Positions 11,701 through 22,869 of a DNA stretch of 64,000 bases are shown one piece after another. Position 1 is the stretch's first letter. Each line of letters begins with the position of its first letter. A program made the position numbers and the translations under genes. The stretch comes from Heterodera schachtii (Eukaryota > Nematoda > Chromadorea > Rhabditida > Heteroderidae), in assembly GCA_023374025.1 (NCBI GenBank), contig SIJG01000010.1:708517-772516 (forward strand). The letters are read 5' to 3'. Under the pieces are notes generated by a model. That model saw only the letters and a list, made by a program, of their open reading frames with translations, did not search any database and was not told the DNA's origin.

Positions 11701-14700
11701 GTTGATTGATCGAACTGGGAGCGATTATGTGATTAGAAGTGATCTGGAATAACGATTGATCGAGTAATTAAGGGGTAGAGAGAGAGAGATTGATCGATTC
11801 ATGCAAGGGAAATATCGATTGATCAATTCTAGCGATCGATAAATGAATTAATTATTGTCAATCTTGTCAAATATTTACGTAAAGGTATATCAATTGGACG
11901 ATTCAATCGAGAAATGCCGAGACTGTACAATCAAATTCGATCATTTGTGATAGATCAATCAAAAAAAGATTGATCGGATATCGATTGATAGATAGGGTAA
12001 TGAAGCAAATGAAACAATTTAGTCAGCTTAAAATTAGCTGATTCGATCCAGAAGTTAGAATCGAATGCATGACTAAGCAAGCACTCAGTACCGTACCCCC
12101 GTGACCCCACCCTAGTACAGTAAACTGACCAACAACTGTAGCATGGCTGTCCCATGGGCGTCCAGCTCCAACACCTTGACCTCCTTGTCCTCCTGTTGCT
12201 GCTGTTGTTGTTGCAGCGGTTGCTGTTGCTGTTGGGTCTGCGCACCACGGTAGAAGGTGGTCAGCTGGACTCGGCGCGGCAGCGACGACTTGGCCGGCGT
12301 GTCGTCCATTTGCTTCAGTGCCACCACAACGCTGTAGGGGAGGCCGGGCTTGAACGTGTCGCTCTGCTTGTCCACCTCCAACTTGACGTCACGTGAGTAG
12401 GCGGTGATCTGTGATCAGACAGAATGTCAGGCATGGGAAAATTGACAAATTTACGAAAAAAATTCACAGATTTCGAAATTTGAAAATTCTCTAATAATTT
12501 GACTGTGGGAAATGATTTTTTGATTTGCCGAGGAGTCCAGAGACATGAAAGTTTACGCCTTTTTTATATAAATATTTTTATGTGGCATGTTAAAAAAAAA
12601 TTTTTTTTTGTTCGATTCGATAGCCAAGACTCTCGCGCAAGTTGTTGCTAATTACCTCAACTGTTGCATTCCGTTGCACTTCAGTTAGCTCTTCCTGCAC
12701 TTCAGCAACAATCTGAGATAAAGTATATATATATATATAATTTCCAAATGTCGGTTCCGATATGTCGCCAATTTGTCCCTTCTAATTTTGTCGTTCATTT
12801 ATCCTTCCTATTCTTTCGTCATTTTGTCCCCTTCCCATTGTGTCGCCCATTTGTCCTTCCCAATTGTCGCCATTTATCACTCCAAATTTATCCTTTACTA
12901 TTTTGTTCTCCATTTGTCCCCTCCTAATTTGTTGCCCATTCGTCCCTTCCCCGTTATTTCGTCCATTTGTACCATCCCAATTAGTCGTCCCTTTCTCCTC
13001 CCAAATTGTTGTCCATTTGTCCCATCCCATTTTTTGTCCATTTGTCCCCTCCCCATTCTTTTGTCCTTTTGTCCCTCCCCATTCTTTCGTCCATTTGTCC
13101 CTCCCAATTTTTCGTCCATTTTGTCCATTCCTCAATTTGTCGTCCATTGTCCCACCCCCTCATTATCCACCTGAATGGTGCTTCCGCCCCAGTCCGTGAT
13201 GATTTTGCGCGTCCGCAACTCCGTGTTGTCAAATGTCAGCGTCGCTTCGCCCATGCTGTTCAGCTTCACGGTCCGCTCAATGCCAACTTCGTCCTGCTTT
13301 GATGAGCTGCCGCCCTCCACCGACGACAGCTGCATGGACGACCAGCGGGGGAATGGCAAATCAATGCGAACCTTCGAGAAAATTTTAATGAAAAATTAAT
13401 TTGCAAAATGCCGTCGAGAATCGAGCGTTTGAAACCGGCAAAAATTGTGCGAGTGATCAGTTTTTTTAGTGTCAGAGTTGGGGTTTTCAAAAATTGACAT
13501 ATCCATTCCGAATCCAACAGGATTTAGGTGGATGCGCGCAACTCAAATATTTCTTGATCTTGGATTTCCCGGTTTTTAGAAGGTCGGCCTTGAATTTGCT
13601 CTAAATTTCTTGGTCCTGGAAATTTCTGTTTTTGGAGTACTCGGCTTATTCTCAATCCTGGAAATTTCTCGATTTCGAAAGACTCAGTCTCGGATTTGCT
13701 CCGAAAATTTCTAAATCCTGGAAATTCCCGGTTTTTGGTGGACTCAGTCTCGAATTTTGCTCTGAAAATTTCTCTATTGATTTTTTATTTTTGAAATTTT
13801 TGATTTTTAAGGGTTCACCACAATCAGTCATGATTTTCGACTCTTGCAAAATTTCTCCAATTTAGGACTCAGTTGCGACTCAGTGCCGAAATGAACAGTG
13901 CCGCACCTTCGCTTTGCCGGCCACCCCTTTGCCGTAAGTGTATTTGGCGGTCAGATGGACGGTCAGCTCGTCGTTGATGGTGATGAAGGAGGGCGTTTTG
14001 ATGCTCACCTCGAACTTGGGCAGCACATAACTGTGGAATGAAATCAATTAAAAAAATAAAATCAAAGATTAATTAAAAACAAATTATGATTAATTTAAAT
14101 TTATTAAAAAAAATATCGAATATGCAGAAGGAAGACAAAAGAATTGTTTATTTATTTAAATTTTTTGGCATTTAAAAAAATTGGCACCAATATTCAATCA
14201 TAAAGTGATCGGAAGCGCACCAAATTTTAAAGGGTTAATAAATAAGTAGGCGGGAAAATTAAGCTAATTAATATTTTGAATTGCAAATCTTTTAAAAAAA
14301 ATATTTTTCATTGGATTTTAAAATAAAAGTAAAGAATTGATTTGAAAAATTAATATTAATTAAGACAATTAAAAGTATTTTAAAAAAAGAATTTAGCTAG
14401 GAGAAGCTACACGAATGATTTTAGACTTTTTTAAATTGCATTCAAACAATAATAATCCTGGATTTTTCATTATTTTATTTCTCATTGCAAATTTTCAGGT
14501 GATCGGAACATACATTTTAAGGAATAATTATATAGATTTTATTTTTTTTCAATTTTTTAACAAAATCTAACCCCATAAAATTTCATAGAAGAGTGATCCA
14601 ATTTTTAAAATTATTATTTAAAAAGATCTAAGTATTTTCTTACTTCAAAAGAGGTTTCCATTTTTCCGATTTTTAGTGAGAATTCTCATCGGATTTTGAA

Positions 14701-17308
14701 ATTTTCGATTTAAAAAAGTTAATTTTAATTTTTTAATAATCATCAATTGACTCACCGATCAACGGTGAATTCCTTGGCAAATTTGACGCCCCCGGCGGTG
14801 TGCACGTGAATGCGCCAATTGCCCAGCGGCGGCTCCGTGGCCAACTGCAACTCGCCCGTGTGCACGCCCTTGCGCAGTTGCAACTTCGGCATGTTGACGA
14901 TCCGATTTTGGTTGGGGTCGTCCACGTAGACGGTCACCGGCTCCGTGTACGGTAGCAGGTCAGGCGTGACGACCAGGACACGGTAGTGAACTGTTGTGTA
15001 CAGTATGCAAATCAATACTATGTATTCGAATTGTCTAACAGAGAAAGATTTGTGGGAACATTGGATTCAAATTCCTTTTTCCTGATCAGTGAGTGATCGG
15101 AATTTTGACCAAAACCCCATAAGAACCAAATTTTATTATTCAAATTCCTGATCAGTGATCGGGAGTTTGACCAAAGTCCAAGTTCTGATCAGAGTTACCC
15201 CGTCAGTCAGATTATTTATGCAACAATTTCTCGATCATTGATCGAAACTGAGTCATAACTAGTGGATAATGTAAATTATGTTGTTCAGAATTAAAAATTG
15301 TCATAATCTGTGGGAGCACATAATTGATAGGATTCAAAGGCTGATCAGAAAATGATAATTTTGTAAATCACTGATCAAGGACTGGATTTTTGATCAAATT
15401 TCTGGGTTCGATCAAAATGAGCCAGCCCCACATTGACATCTTTGGTCAACTCATCATAATTATAAGACCAAATGTCGATCACTGACAAGTATAACAGAAG
15501 CTATCAGGCCAAAAAATTTTGATCAATTTTAATCCGATCGGTAACCCTTGATTTAAATATTTGGCTTTGATCAATGATTAAGCATCTTTTTTTTTGATCA
15601 CTCACCGGTTGTGCCCGGCTTGTAGATGGCTTTGTCCGTCTGCACAAAAATGGACACGCTCTTTTGGCTGCACTGAAATTTCACCAATTTTTTAATGGTT
15701 TGAATTTTTTTTGGCATGGACACAATGCCAAAATGCCATTTTTTTTACCTGTACTCGGGCACTGTCCTCAAAGATCATTTTCGAAGTGATCTGAACACAA
15801 TTTTTTATGAAATTTGCAGCAATAATTAATGGGTGAAAATCATTTAATTGGGCGGTTAAATTTCGCCGTGATTAAAGCATAATTGATTAATTAGTTGAAT
15901 AATTAATTAATTAATTAATTACCGTTTCTCCCTTCACATAAACACTGTAGTCCTCCTCGGGCAAAAAGCTTTCTTCCGACAAATTTTCCACCACCACCGT
16001 TTGCGGCATTCCTGCGCATATGAAAGGATTGGAATTTTTAAATTTTAACAAAATTTCCCGCCACCCTGCTTTTCATTTTAGAAATTGAAAAAAAAACCTA
16101 GAAATTTTTTATACATTATAAGAAAGTTGTAAGAAATTTTTTTTTAGTTTTTCAGCAATTTTTGGAAAATCTTTGAAAGAACTTAGCAATTTATCATAAA
16201 ATTTGAAAAATCGGTCAAAATTAAAAAAAAAAAATTTCTTATTAATTTTCTATGATTCATAGTTGAATTTTTTTTTAAATTCCGATTTCTAAAACCGGTA
16301 TGAAAATTTTAAAAATTTCTAATTTTTCAAATTGAAGGCTTTATCACCTAATCGGTTAGGTTTTTGTTCGAAAATTTTATTTGAAAATTCGAAACTAAAA
16401 AAAAAATTCTCACCAGTCCGGAAAATTGCTGACCACCCGCGCGGCCATCGTCTCATTTTTGCTGTCCCTGATCTCCACCCGGACAATGTGGTCGGGCTCC
16501 GCACTGCGCAGAATGTTCACCGACACGGCATAGGGCAGCCCGGGCCGCACAATTTTTGGCGCGATCACCAAATAGGAGGCGGAACTGTTGGGGAAGAAAA
16601 TGATCGGATAACGGCACTAATTTTTGTGTAAATGGCACACTGAGGGGGGGGGGGGCGTAGTGTGCCACTCATACGTGACAGCGATTTGTCAATCAATTAA
16701 TTGTGTAGCGGTGGCATCCGTCCACTAATAATTAATAAGCTCGCGCCACGCACTAATTGCATGACGGTAACATCCATCATTAATGGATCAATTCAGTGTC
16801 ATTTAATTACTAATGATCAATTAAGTGACATTTAATCACTAATGATCAATTAGCTAATCAGGCACTCACTAATTGCGTGGCGGTGGTGCTATACATTCTC
16901 TAACGATATGTTAATTAATGAATTTTCATAGCGATGACATCCGACCACTAATGATCAATTAATTATGCGGGAGCACACTCACTAATTGCGCGGCGGTGGC
17001 ATTGGCGTTGTGTCCATGGGAAACAATGGCGGCAGACCAATTGACTCCTTCGGCAACAGCAGCTGTTGATCAGCCGTTGTGGCGGCAGCGGACGATTGAT
17101 CAGCTGCTGGCGATGGCGCGGACGCCGCTGCCGCGGCGGTTGGGCTGCCGTCGTCCGCAAGCGTTGGCAACGCGGGCGTCTTCGTTTTGCCGTCATTATT
17201 TTGTGCCAACAAAAATCCACCGGGAGAATAGCTTATGAAGAGGAGGAGAAGCGGCGGCAAAATGTGCCAACAAATTTTGGGACGGTTATACTGATGCCCT
17301 GCGGGCAT
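1..17308 (-). CDS. Thioester-containing protein (TEP / alpha-2-macroglobulin family), 3' part off window
   Basis: Secreted macroglobulin-fold protein; in animals this family traps proteases or opsonises microbes. Exons in coding order: 16983-17308, 16414-16584, 15923-16011, 15749-15790, 15606-15672, 14756-14990, 13907-14030, 13171-13371, 12656-12712, 12130-12408, 11484-11671, 11071-11110, 10520-10693, 10385-10420, 9619-9869, 9125-9182, 8849-8906, 8215-8277, one of six cassettes, then 2667-2763, 2001-2135, 1652-1722, 981-1212, 391-524, 204-232 and 1-21. Landmarks: [15 protein letters not shown] (MG2), [15 protein letters not shown] (MG3), [25 protein letters not shown] (MG6), FPETWIW (end of bait), [27 protein letters not shown] (MG7) and GDIMGPV just before the window edge. 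About 1,110 residues are in the window. The thioester motif and C-terminus would lie beyond base 1. All junction phases agree except exon 2 to 3. Family assignment is secure; function in this animal (immunity or protease control) is inferred. Confidence 0.94.
595..960. repeat. Degenerate GATCAG tandem repeat in TEP intron 23
   Basis: Imperfect units of roughly 60 bases carry TCCTGATCAGTG, GTAAAAAAT and GATTAACTATCC in the same order several times. It lies entirely within the intron between exons 24 and 23. Confidence 0.6.
3395..3551 (-). CDS. TEP bait cassette 6 (last before exon 20)
   Basis: Acceptor CACAATAG, donor GGCAAAAG then GTTGCGTA; 157 nt, phase 1 in and 2 out. It reads [20 protein letters not shown], then [19 protein letters not shown] and [12 protein letters not shown]. 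It is acidic at its C-terminal end compared with cassettes 1-4. It is a close paralogue of cassette 5; the first bases of the intron after the donor are also similar. Confidence 0.88.
4243..4432 (-). CDS. TEP bait cassette 5
   Basis: Donor GGGAAAAG then GTTGCTCG; phase 1 in and 2 out. Three in-phase acceptors are possible (exon start 4441, 4435 or 4432, around AAAGTTGGAGGAG); I give the innermost. It reads [19 protein letters not shown], then [18 protein letters not shown] and [19 protein letters not shown]. [17 protein letters not shown] and the unusual GTTGC donor are shared only with cassette 6, so these two are probably the youngest duplicates. Confidence 0.86.
4995..5193 (-). CDS. TEP bait cassette 4
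   Basis: Donor CCAAG then GTGATCAC. The acceptor is a tandem TTAGTAG, so the exon can begin at 5193 or 5190, a NAGNAG choice that adds or drops one codon. 199 or 196 nt, phase 1 in and 2 out. It reads [20 protein letters not shown] and ends [18 protein letters not shown] then LDPAGP. It is closest to cassette 2 at its C-terminal end. Confidence 0.87.
5815..5965 (-). CDS. TEP bait cassette 3
   Basis: Acceptor GATCACACAG, donor AGCAGCAG then GTGACAG; 151 nt, phase 1 in and 2 out. It starts [20 protein letters not shown] and ends [16 protein letters not shown], then AVVTPSS. It has FPDTWIW where most family members have FPETWIW. The splice signals and GC-rich coding block stand out against AT-rich, TGATCA-rich intron on both sides. 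Confidence 0.88.
6556..6793 (-). CDS. TEP bait cassette 2 (longest)
   Basis: Acceptor CCTACAG, donor CCAAG then GTGACACG; 238 nt, phase 1 in and 2 out. It begins [20 protein letters not shown], is Met, Pro and Arg-rich, and ends [15 protein letters not shown] then [12 protein letters not shown]. The segment before FPEAWIW is about 57 residues, roughly two to three times that of cassette 1. PPRQRKxFPEAWIW is shared with cassette 4, pointing to common descent. Confidence 0.88.
7606..7723 (-). CDS. TEP bait cassette 1 (shortest)
   Basis: Acceptor CAAAACAG, donor ACGAG then GTGGTGC; phase 1 in, phase 2 out; 118 nt. It reads [20 protein letters not shown], then QHFPETWVW and TGDDFNTT. The bait-like part is short and Ala/Pro-rich. 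The FPETWVW core matches the strand that ends the bait in this family. The final AG joins exon 20 (C) to give Ser, as in all six cassettes. Confidence 0.85.
8215..8277 (-). CDS. TEP exon 18: 63-nt phase-symmetric exon
   Basis: Acceptor TTGAAG, then TGCCCCCGGGCGTGG; donor GATG before GTGTGTAG. It encodes about 21 residues including [19 protein letters not shown]. It enters and leaves in phase 1, so including or skipping it keeps frame between exon 17 and the cassettes. It is the last exon before the cassette array and lacks the FPETWIW end, so I treat it as constitutive or optional rather than as a seventh cassette. Confidence 0.72.
8849..9182 (-). CDS. TEP exons 16-17: MG6 lead-in to the variable region
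   Basis: Exon 16 (9125-9182) reads [19 protein letters not shown] after TTTTCAG and before GTAAGC. Exon 17 (8849-8906) reads [19 protein letters not shown] and ends in phase 1 (ATC A before GTAAGTG). The AGLVVLTDA text is the strand that precedes the bait region throughout the family. Because exon 17 ends in phase 1, it could splice in frame to exon 18 or directly to any of the six cassettes. Confidence 0.9.
9321..9590. repeat. Tandem duplication of about 146 bp in TEP intron 15
   Basis: The segment beginning GTCAGCTGATAAAG (9322) recurs beginning GCCAGCTGATAAAT (9468), with shared TCGCGCATTGGCAGACTGAT and TTTAATGAGTCTAATCAGTT. Only scattered substitutions separate the copies. Intronic, no coding role seen. 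Confidence 0.8.
9619..9869 (-). CDS. TEP exon 15: MG5/MG6 with polybasic end
   Basis: It follows acceptor CACACAG in phase 0 and reads [20 protein letters not shown], then the family hallmark [16 protein letters not shown] and [16 protein letters not shown], and ends with two basic runs, MRRRM and GGGRKRR, where AG precedes GTGATC (phase 2). Exon 16 supplies the rest of the last Arg codon, giving RKRR followed by SSWYPWW. RKRR fits the furin-type R-X-K/R-R rule. Complement C3-like relatives are cut into chains at such a site, but equivalence here is inferred. The position is inside MG6, upstream of the bait cassettes. Confidence 0.9.
10385..12712 (-). CDS. TEP exons 9-14: MG4-MG5 region with a polyglutamine stretch
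   Basis: Exons 12656-12712, 12130-12408, 11484-11671, 11071-11110, 10520-10693 and 10385-10420. Joined text includes [49 protein letters not shown] and KEILVDAIDFKVDG, typical of the middle of this family. Exon 10 carries a Gln-rich insert ([14 protein letters not shown]) from CAG/CAA codons at about 12190-12235. The donor of exon 11 is CAG followed by GCACAA: no GT is nearby and the phase-2 join to exon 12 (T then GTC AAA TGC) is required, so this is a GC..AG intron. Confidence 0.88.
12760..13165. repeat. Pyrimidine-rich minisatellite in TEP intron 8
   Basis: Units of about 20-30 bases around TCGTCCATTTGTCCC repeat with variation through the intron between exons 9 and 8. The long open frames on both strands here are a by-product of the repeat. 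Confidence 0.75.
13171..16584 (-). CDS. TEP exons 2-8: MG1 to MG4 macroglobulin domains
   Basis: Seven exons (16414-16584, 15923-16011, 15749-15790, 15606-15672, 14756-14990, 13907-14030, 13171-13371). Exon 2 reads [20 protein letters not shown] (MG1). Exons 4-6 read [14 protein letters not shown] then [15 protein letters not shown] (MG1/MG2 boundary). Exon 7 is [16 protein letters not shown] and [14 protein letters not shown] (MG3). Exon 8 begins VRIDLPFP and ends DWGGSTIQ. Acceptors are CAG, or AAG at exon 8; donors are GT. Exon 2 ends in phase 2 (GGACTG before GTGAGA) but exon 3 needs phase 1 (GCGCAG then GAATGCCG), so one junction does not keep frame as written. Either a microexon is missed or there is a single-base error or mutation. 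Confidence 0.88.
16983..17308 (-). CDS. TEP exon 1: signal peptide and low-complexity N-terminus
   Basis: The start ATG is at 17306-17308. Residues about 12-36 form a hydrophobic signal peptide (core [19 protein letters not shown]), giving secretion. It is followed by about 70 residues rich in Ala, Pro, Ser and Gln, which are not part of the conserved fold and are probably disordered. The exon ends ...CGCAATTA before GTGAGTG, phase 2, and joins exon 2 to read [13 protein letters not shown], a normal MG1 opening. I chose this ATG because it is the first in frame before the signal peptide. No trans-splice acceptor was obvious upstream. Confidence 0.85.
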
Positions 17309-20300
17309 TTTGAAGAAAATTTTTGAGACAAAAACTCAAGGCAATAAAATGAATGGGCTGATCTGAATAATTAATTTACAAATGATTTGTGGTTGATGAA
17401 AATAATCAGATAATTAAACAGGGAAATTAGTCAAAATTGATAGGCTAATTAAGAAATAATTTAGTCGATTTGGTGCCAATTTTCTTAACGACATTTTGAA
17501 ACATAAACATCAAGGGTAAATGAAAAGCTGATCAGAAATTGAACTGATAACTTGTGTATCATAAATTTTGTTAAAATTTTATTGCATGCATTGGATCCGA
17601 ATTCTGCTAAAACTTTGGCCCAATTTGACTCAAAAATTGATCATTTGTGGGCAAATTTGTTTCCATTTCTGGGACTAATTGATCGGCAAATTGGTGGTGA
17701 TCAATCATCGTCAATCACTTTTGGGGCTAATCGGGCGGGGCTGCTGATTTTGGAATGTGAAGCGAAAGAGCATTTTTAAAATTTAATTTATTAAATTTGA
17801 AAATTCTTTGGAATTTGAAATTTTAGTCTGTCCCCCATACCCATTACTTATGCCGAAGTGTTCTGCCCCCCATGCCTAATTAGGCAAATGTATGGCACAA
17901 AATTATCCGGCACGGGACGGAAGCGGACGGAAGAAGCATTTGGAGAAAATGGCAAATTATGGCCGAGAGCAAATGAGAATGAATTGCACAACAAAATGTA
18001 CAGCAAAGAGCACATTAAAATTAAACATTGTACAACAAATTTAAAAATGAAAGAATGAAAATTTTAGAAAAATTAATTTTTTAATTATTTTAAATTTAGT
18101 AAAATAAGAGAGAATTTTGGGAATGTAATTTAAAAACAATTTTTTATGAAAAATTTCAGAACTTACTACATACAGGGGCCCTAGTAAAAGAAGATGGAGT
18201 TAGCCATTTACCCGTAGCCTAAAAATTTAGGGCTAATGCATAAACTTTGATTTTTTTTTTGAAACCCAGGACTAAGCCTAAGCCTAGCCTGGGAAAATCA
18301 AGTAATGGACATTAAAAAACAGGTCGTAAATTTTGGGTAAAATTCTTGTATTAGAAAAAGAAGTGATTTTCAATTTCAATTTTCTTGGAGAATTTTGCCG
18401 AGCAAAATTCAAATTTGAAATGACAAAATGCCAAACCAGAAAATTTTTTTATCGGAGAATAAAAAGGCGGGAAAGGCAACGGAAAATGCAGCAGGAGGCA
18501 CAGCTCCCGTGAAAAATAAACAAAACACAACTGCATAAACAACAAGAAAAGTGCTTGAGCTGAGCTGAGGGGGGGGGGGCAAAAATGAGGGAGGTTCCTC
18601 CTGTTTTTGTTGACGACGAAAGGACGTGGAAAAATTTTTAGGGGGGGGGGGGGCGGCGCCGGGGGGGGGGATTGGATTGGCCTAATTGTGTCTTCTGCTG
18701 TCGGTCGTCGTCCACAAAAATGGGGGGGGGGGACGGACGGGAGAGGGGACAAACAAAACACACATTTATTTGTGCAAATGTATAAAATTGGGAAAAATGA
18801 TGGATGGATGGTCCATTTGTCCGTCCACTAATCCACTCATCCCTCTTATATGTTAGCTATATATATATATATATATATTTACAATTAGTAATAAGACTGG
18901 GCTGATGTTGGAGAGTTGGCATTTTGCCGAAACTCGGTAATTGAAAGCGAAAATTGACCCCTCAAGGGTTTAGACAGAAACCGAGACAACGGTAGGTGCC
19001 AAGATCGGGAATTGATTGACCCCTCGAGAATCGAGACTGAAAAGAGACACTGATAATCAAGGTCGAGAATTAACCCTTCGAGAGTTGAGACTGGACTGTG
19101 AATTGACCCCACGAGAATCGAGATCGAGAGTTGAGACCGAAACCACCCTAACAAAACTCGAGAAATTTCGAAACATGAAACACGAAAATGTGACTCTCGA
19201 ACAGCCCTAGTTAGTTCTCGAGTATTACTTAAGGCCTAGTCCGGGTCTCGGTTTTAGACCATCGAGATGACAACAGTCTCTTGATTCTTGAGAATTTTCA
19301 AGATCTCAATTAGGCATGAAATTGCCGAAACTGGTATACCATGAAATATTCTTGATATTGGTCTCATAACTTGCCATTGAACCCCGCTGATCATAATGAA
19401 TTCCGATTAAAACAATTAATGAATGATCATGAACATTCTTATGTATTCCGATTACTACTAATTAAGGAGCAAATGTGATCAATCAGTATTTGTTTTTTTC
19501 CATAAAATGATGGATCGATTACTAATTGCTTGCTGGTTGGAGTCGTAATGAGATAATTATGTCAAGGAATGATGATGAATAACAAAAAAAATTACGCAAA
19601 ACGCTCGTGCACCGATTAGTGAACAGATGGGCGACAGGACAGATGCGCAAAAAGCGAATGATCAATTTGTAAAAAACAACTGCCGACGCAATTACGGATT
19701 ACGGATGCTCTAAATTAGGCCCTTGAAATGAACACGACGGCTTCGTTAATGACTGAAATTGATCATAATTTAAGTTGACCAATAATTTAACAGTGATTTG
19801 GAAAGTGGCTTTCAATAGATGAAGCCACCATTTTCCGGTACGATCATGATCAGGCCAAATATGATCAGTGATTTTTGAAATTAGTCTTAATGGTATAGAA
19901 ATTGAGGCCCATCAGTGAATGGAATTACGGTTTCGCGCAAAAAAAATGCCGAATTTACGGGATGGGACAGACGGATTAATCCAAAAGGAATTCGCCATGA
20001 TCTTGTTTCAATTAAGCCATTTGTCCAAATAAAATAATCAGGTTTAGCTTGAACAAATCAACGTCTTGAATAAACTTGTCATTCTGAACTCTTTCTTCCA
20101 GTACAGTCCTGATCAGATTTAAATCGAATTGCTCTGACAATAAATGGACTTAATCGAATTTTTTGATCAAATCGTTTAGGAAGGATGATCAAAGTGCAGA
20201 GCACAAATCCGATCAAAGATTTGGTTAAATAGCGCAACCAATAATGCTTTATGTGGAGCTTTTCCGTCTCAACAAGCGGCGCATGCCGACCCCACCCACT

Positions 20301-22190
20301 CAAGCATTTCCTGATCAATTTGTGGATCAAGAGGCATCATTAAAATGGAATAAATGCGATCGGACCGCCTCCTCTCCATCGCAAAAACGGAGGAGGTCAT
20401 ACTGCTGGCCTTTGAAGAGCTATTAGAGAGTTTAATTTGCGACCATTAAAAGGTTTTGTGGGTAATTGGGGCAAAATCCGCTGGAAAATTTAAATTTGGC
20501 ATAGCAAAAAAAATAAAATAAATGGCAAATTCGGTGCCAAAAGCTTTTTTTTTCGGTGCCAAAATTTCCGCATACATACCAATCAATAGGGGGATAAATC
20601 ACTAATTACCAAGTGATGAAGCCTCACGGGAGCCCCGCTCCCCGGGCTTCGAATCTTACGACAACCCATAGGATTTAAGCGTGGATAAAAGTCCCCCCGA
20701 AAGTGCGCCAGTTCAGTCAGATCAGCAGCAGCAAGACGAGCAGGTCAATTCTGATCAGATTAAACGCTGCTGCTGCTGATCTGAAATCTTCTCTTCTCAG
20801 TCTTTGTGTGTCTGGCGGCGTTTGGCGATCCGTCGATCGCTGCGCTGCAATTCAAACCGACCGCGCGGGGGAGGGCGGGGGACGACGAGGGGACATCCCC
20901 CGAGGGGACGAGGGATGGACGGACGGAGGGATTTCATTCATTCATTCATTCATTTGAATTGCGGTCAATCATTTGAAGAGGGGGCGGGCGGGGGGGGGGG
21001 GAGTCGATGATGCTTAAGAAAGGACGCGGAAGGAAGCGGAAAATCTTTCTGGGTCAGTTAAACACCGCCCCTCCCCCCGCCCCGCCCCCGCGACAATTTG
21101 CGCAGCGGCACGACGCCGGCGGGCGATGGAATGGAGCGCCGGAGGGGGGCTTTAAATGGGGGGCTTATGGCTGGCGAATGGAGACCGGGCGCGGCAAGGG
21201 GATAAAGCACTGGAGGATTTTGGATTTTAGGAATTTTTTATGGCGGGGGGGGGAATTTTATGAGGTTGAAAATGCCCTCGGGCAGGAACATTTTCATAAA
21301 TTGTGTGCCTAATTAATTAATGTGAGGTAAATTGAGGAGGCAAAATTAATTTTTAAAAATTAGGGGCGCCCCGGGGCAATGAAAAGGTGATTTTGAAATT
21401 TAATTAGCTCAATACTTTATAATGAACTAATTGTTTTTGCTTATGAAATTTATTATGGGTTAAAAAATATTAGCGGCAGAAAATTTTAAATTGCGCAATT
21501 AATTAATAAATTGAGAGAAAAATTTTGCAAAAATTGTACCTCAGGCCTATCTTATGATGAGAAAATGGATTGACCTTTTAAAAGATTTAATTTTAAATGT
21601 TTTTAAAAAAAGTCTGAAGCTAACGAAGGGAAAAACTAATTTTTAAATATAAAAATTTACGAAAAAATTCATAATTAAAGGATAAAAAAAGAATAATTAG
21701 TAGATAATTAGCGATTTTCTTGCAAAAATAGGGCAGAACTGAAATTTGAGGAGGGAGCTCATTTATGCTCATTTATCATCATCATCTGTTGAGGAAAACA
21801 AGGTCCTTAAATGGGGCATTTTGTCCTGTTTTTTTTACAATTCATAAATTGCCTATTTTCCGGTTTTTCTTCCAAGGCCTTTCTTGTTTTGGGACAAATT
21901 TTTGCCAAATTTTGCAAATTTAAAAACAAATATTAAACCAAAAATACATAATTTTATGTTGTAAAAACAAGCAAACAAATAACAAATATTTTGTGAATGA
22001 TTTGAATAAATATTATTTTAAAGGAATTAATCGGCGGTTTTCCAAAAAAAAAAAAAAATGAGGGGAAAATTTATGCAAATTTAGGGGAAAAAATGCTTTT
22101 TTCTCAGAGAATTGGAAGATTCGAAAGAGAAAAATTGGAAAAAAACGAATAATTTACATAATGGTAATTTCTGACACCTTGGAAATGCCA

Positions 22191-22432
22191 ATGGGATGAT
22201 TGATCCCCTCAAAAAACATGCAAAATGAGAATGGCAAACCCAAAATGTCGGGGATGCCAAAAATGTCAAATGCCATACGCAAGTTAAAAAACAAAAACTG
22301 AAATCTCATTAATCTGCCGATCAATCAATCAACTGATCTGCACGAAAATTGAATGGGATGATTTATCTCCTCAAAAAACATGCAAAATGAGAATGGCAAA
22401 CCCAAAATGAATCGGGAATGCCAAAAATGGCA
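22191..22432. repeat. Direct duplication, about 80-bp units
   Basis: The text ATGGGATGAT..CCTCAAAAAACATGCAAAATGAGAATGGCAAACCC occurs at 22191-22270 and again at 22353-22432 with a few changes. No coding potential. Confidence 0.8.
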
Positions 22433-22869
22433 ATTGTGCAATTGCGACGGTTTAAAAATTCAAAAACCTAAACTAGTTTTCAATCAATCAATCGATTGGA
22501 TTGATGGATTGGTTGGTCACTGGATTCCCACGAATGAAGATTGAAATTGAAACCGCACAAAGTCCACAACAAATTAATGAAATTTAATCAGCCCCTCCCC
22601 CACCGATTTACGGCGGCCTTTTTTGGCCAATTGGCGGCCCTTTCTTTTGCCAAATGCTGCTGCTGTTATTGTCGTGTAAAACCTGCTGCCAGCTAGGTGC
22701 ACTGAATTTTTGAGGTTTTTGGTTGGTAAAAAAATTTGGGTGGAAAAACCGGTCGATGGTCCGTCCGTCGGTCGGTCGGTCCATCCGTCCCTTTCTTTAC
22801 CTTACGGTTGTCCCCCCGGGGAGCCCTCAAATTTAACCACACCCCGAAAAATTGGGTGTCGTCGTCGTC

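Noticed and set aside
12773..13199. Several 80-130 residue open frames on both strands
   Set aside because: Product of the pyrimidine-rich minisatellite in TEP intron 8.
20079..20426. Small open frames, one with a possible membrane helix
   Set aside because: Isolated, both strands open, no splice partners or recognised domain.
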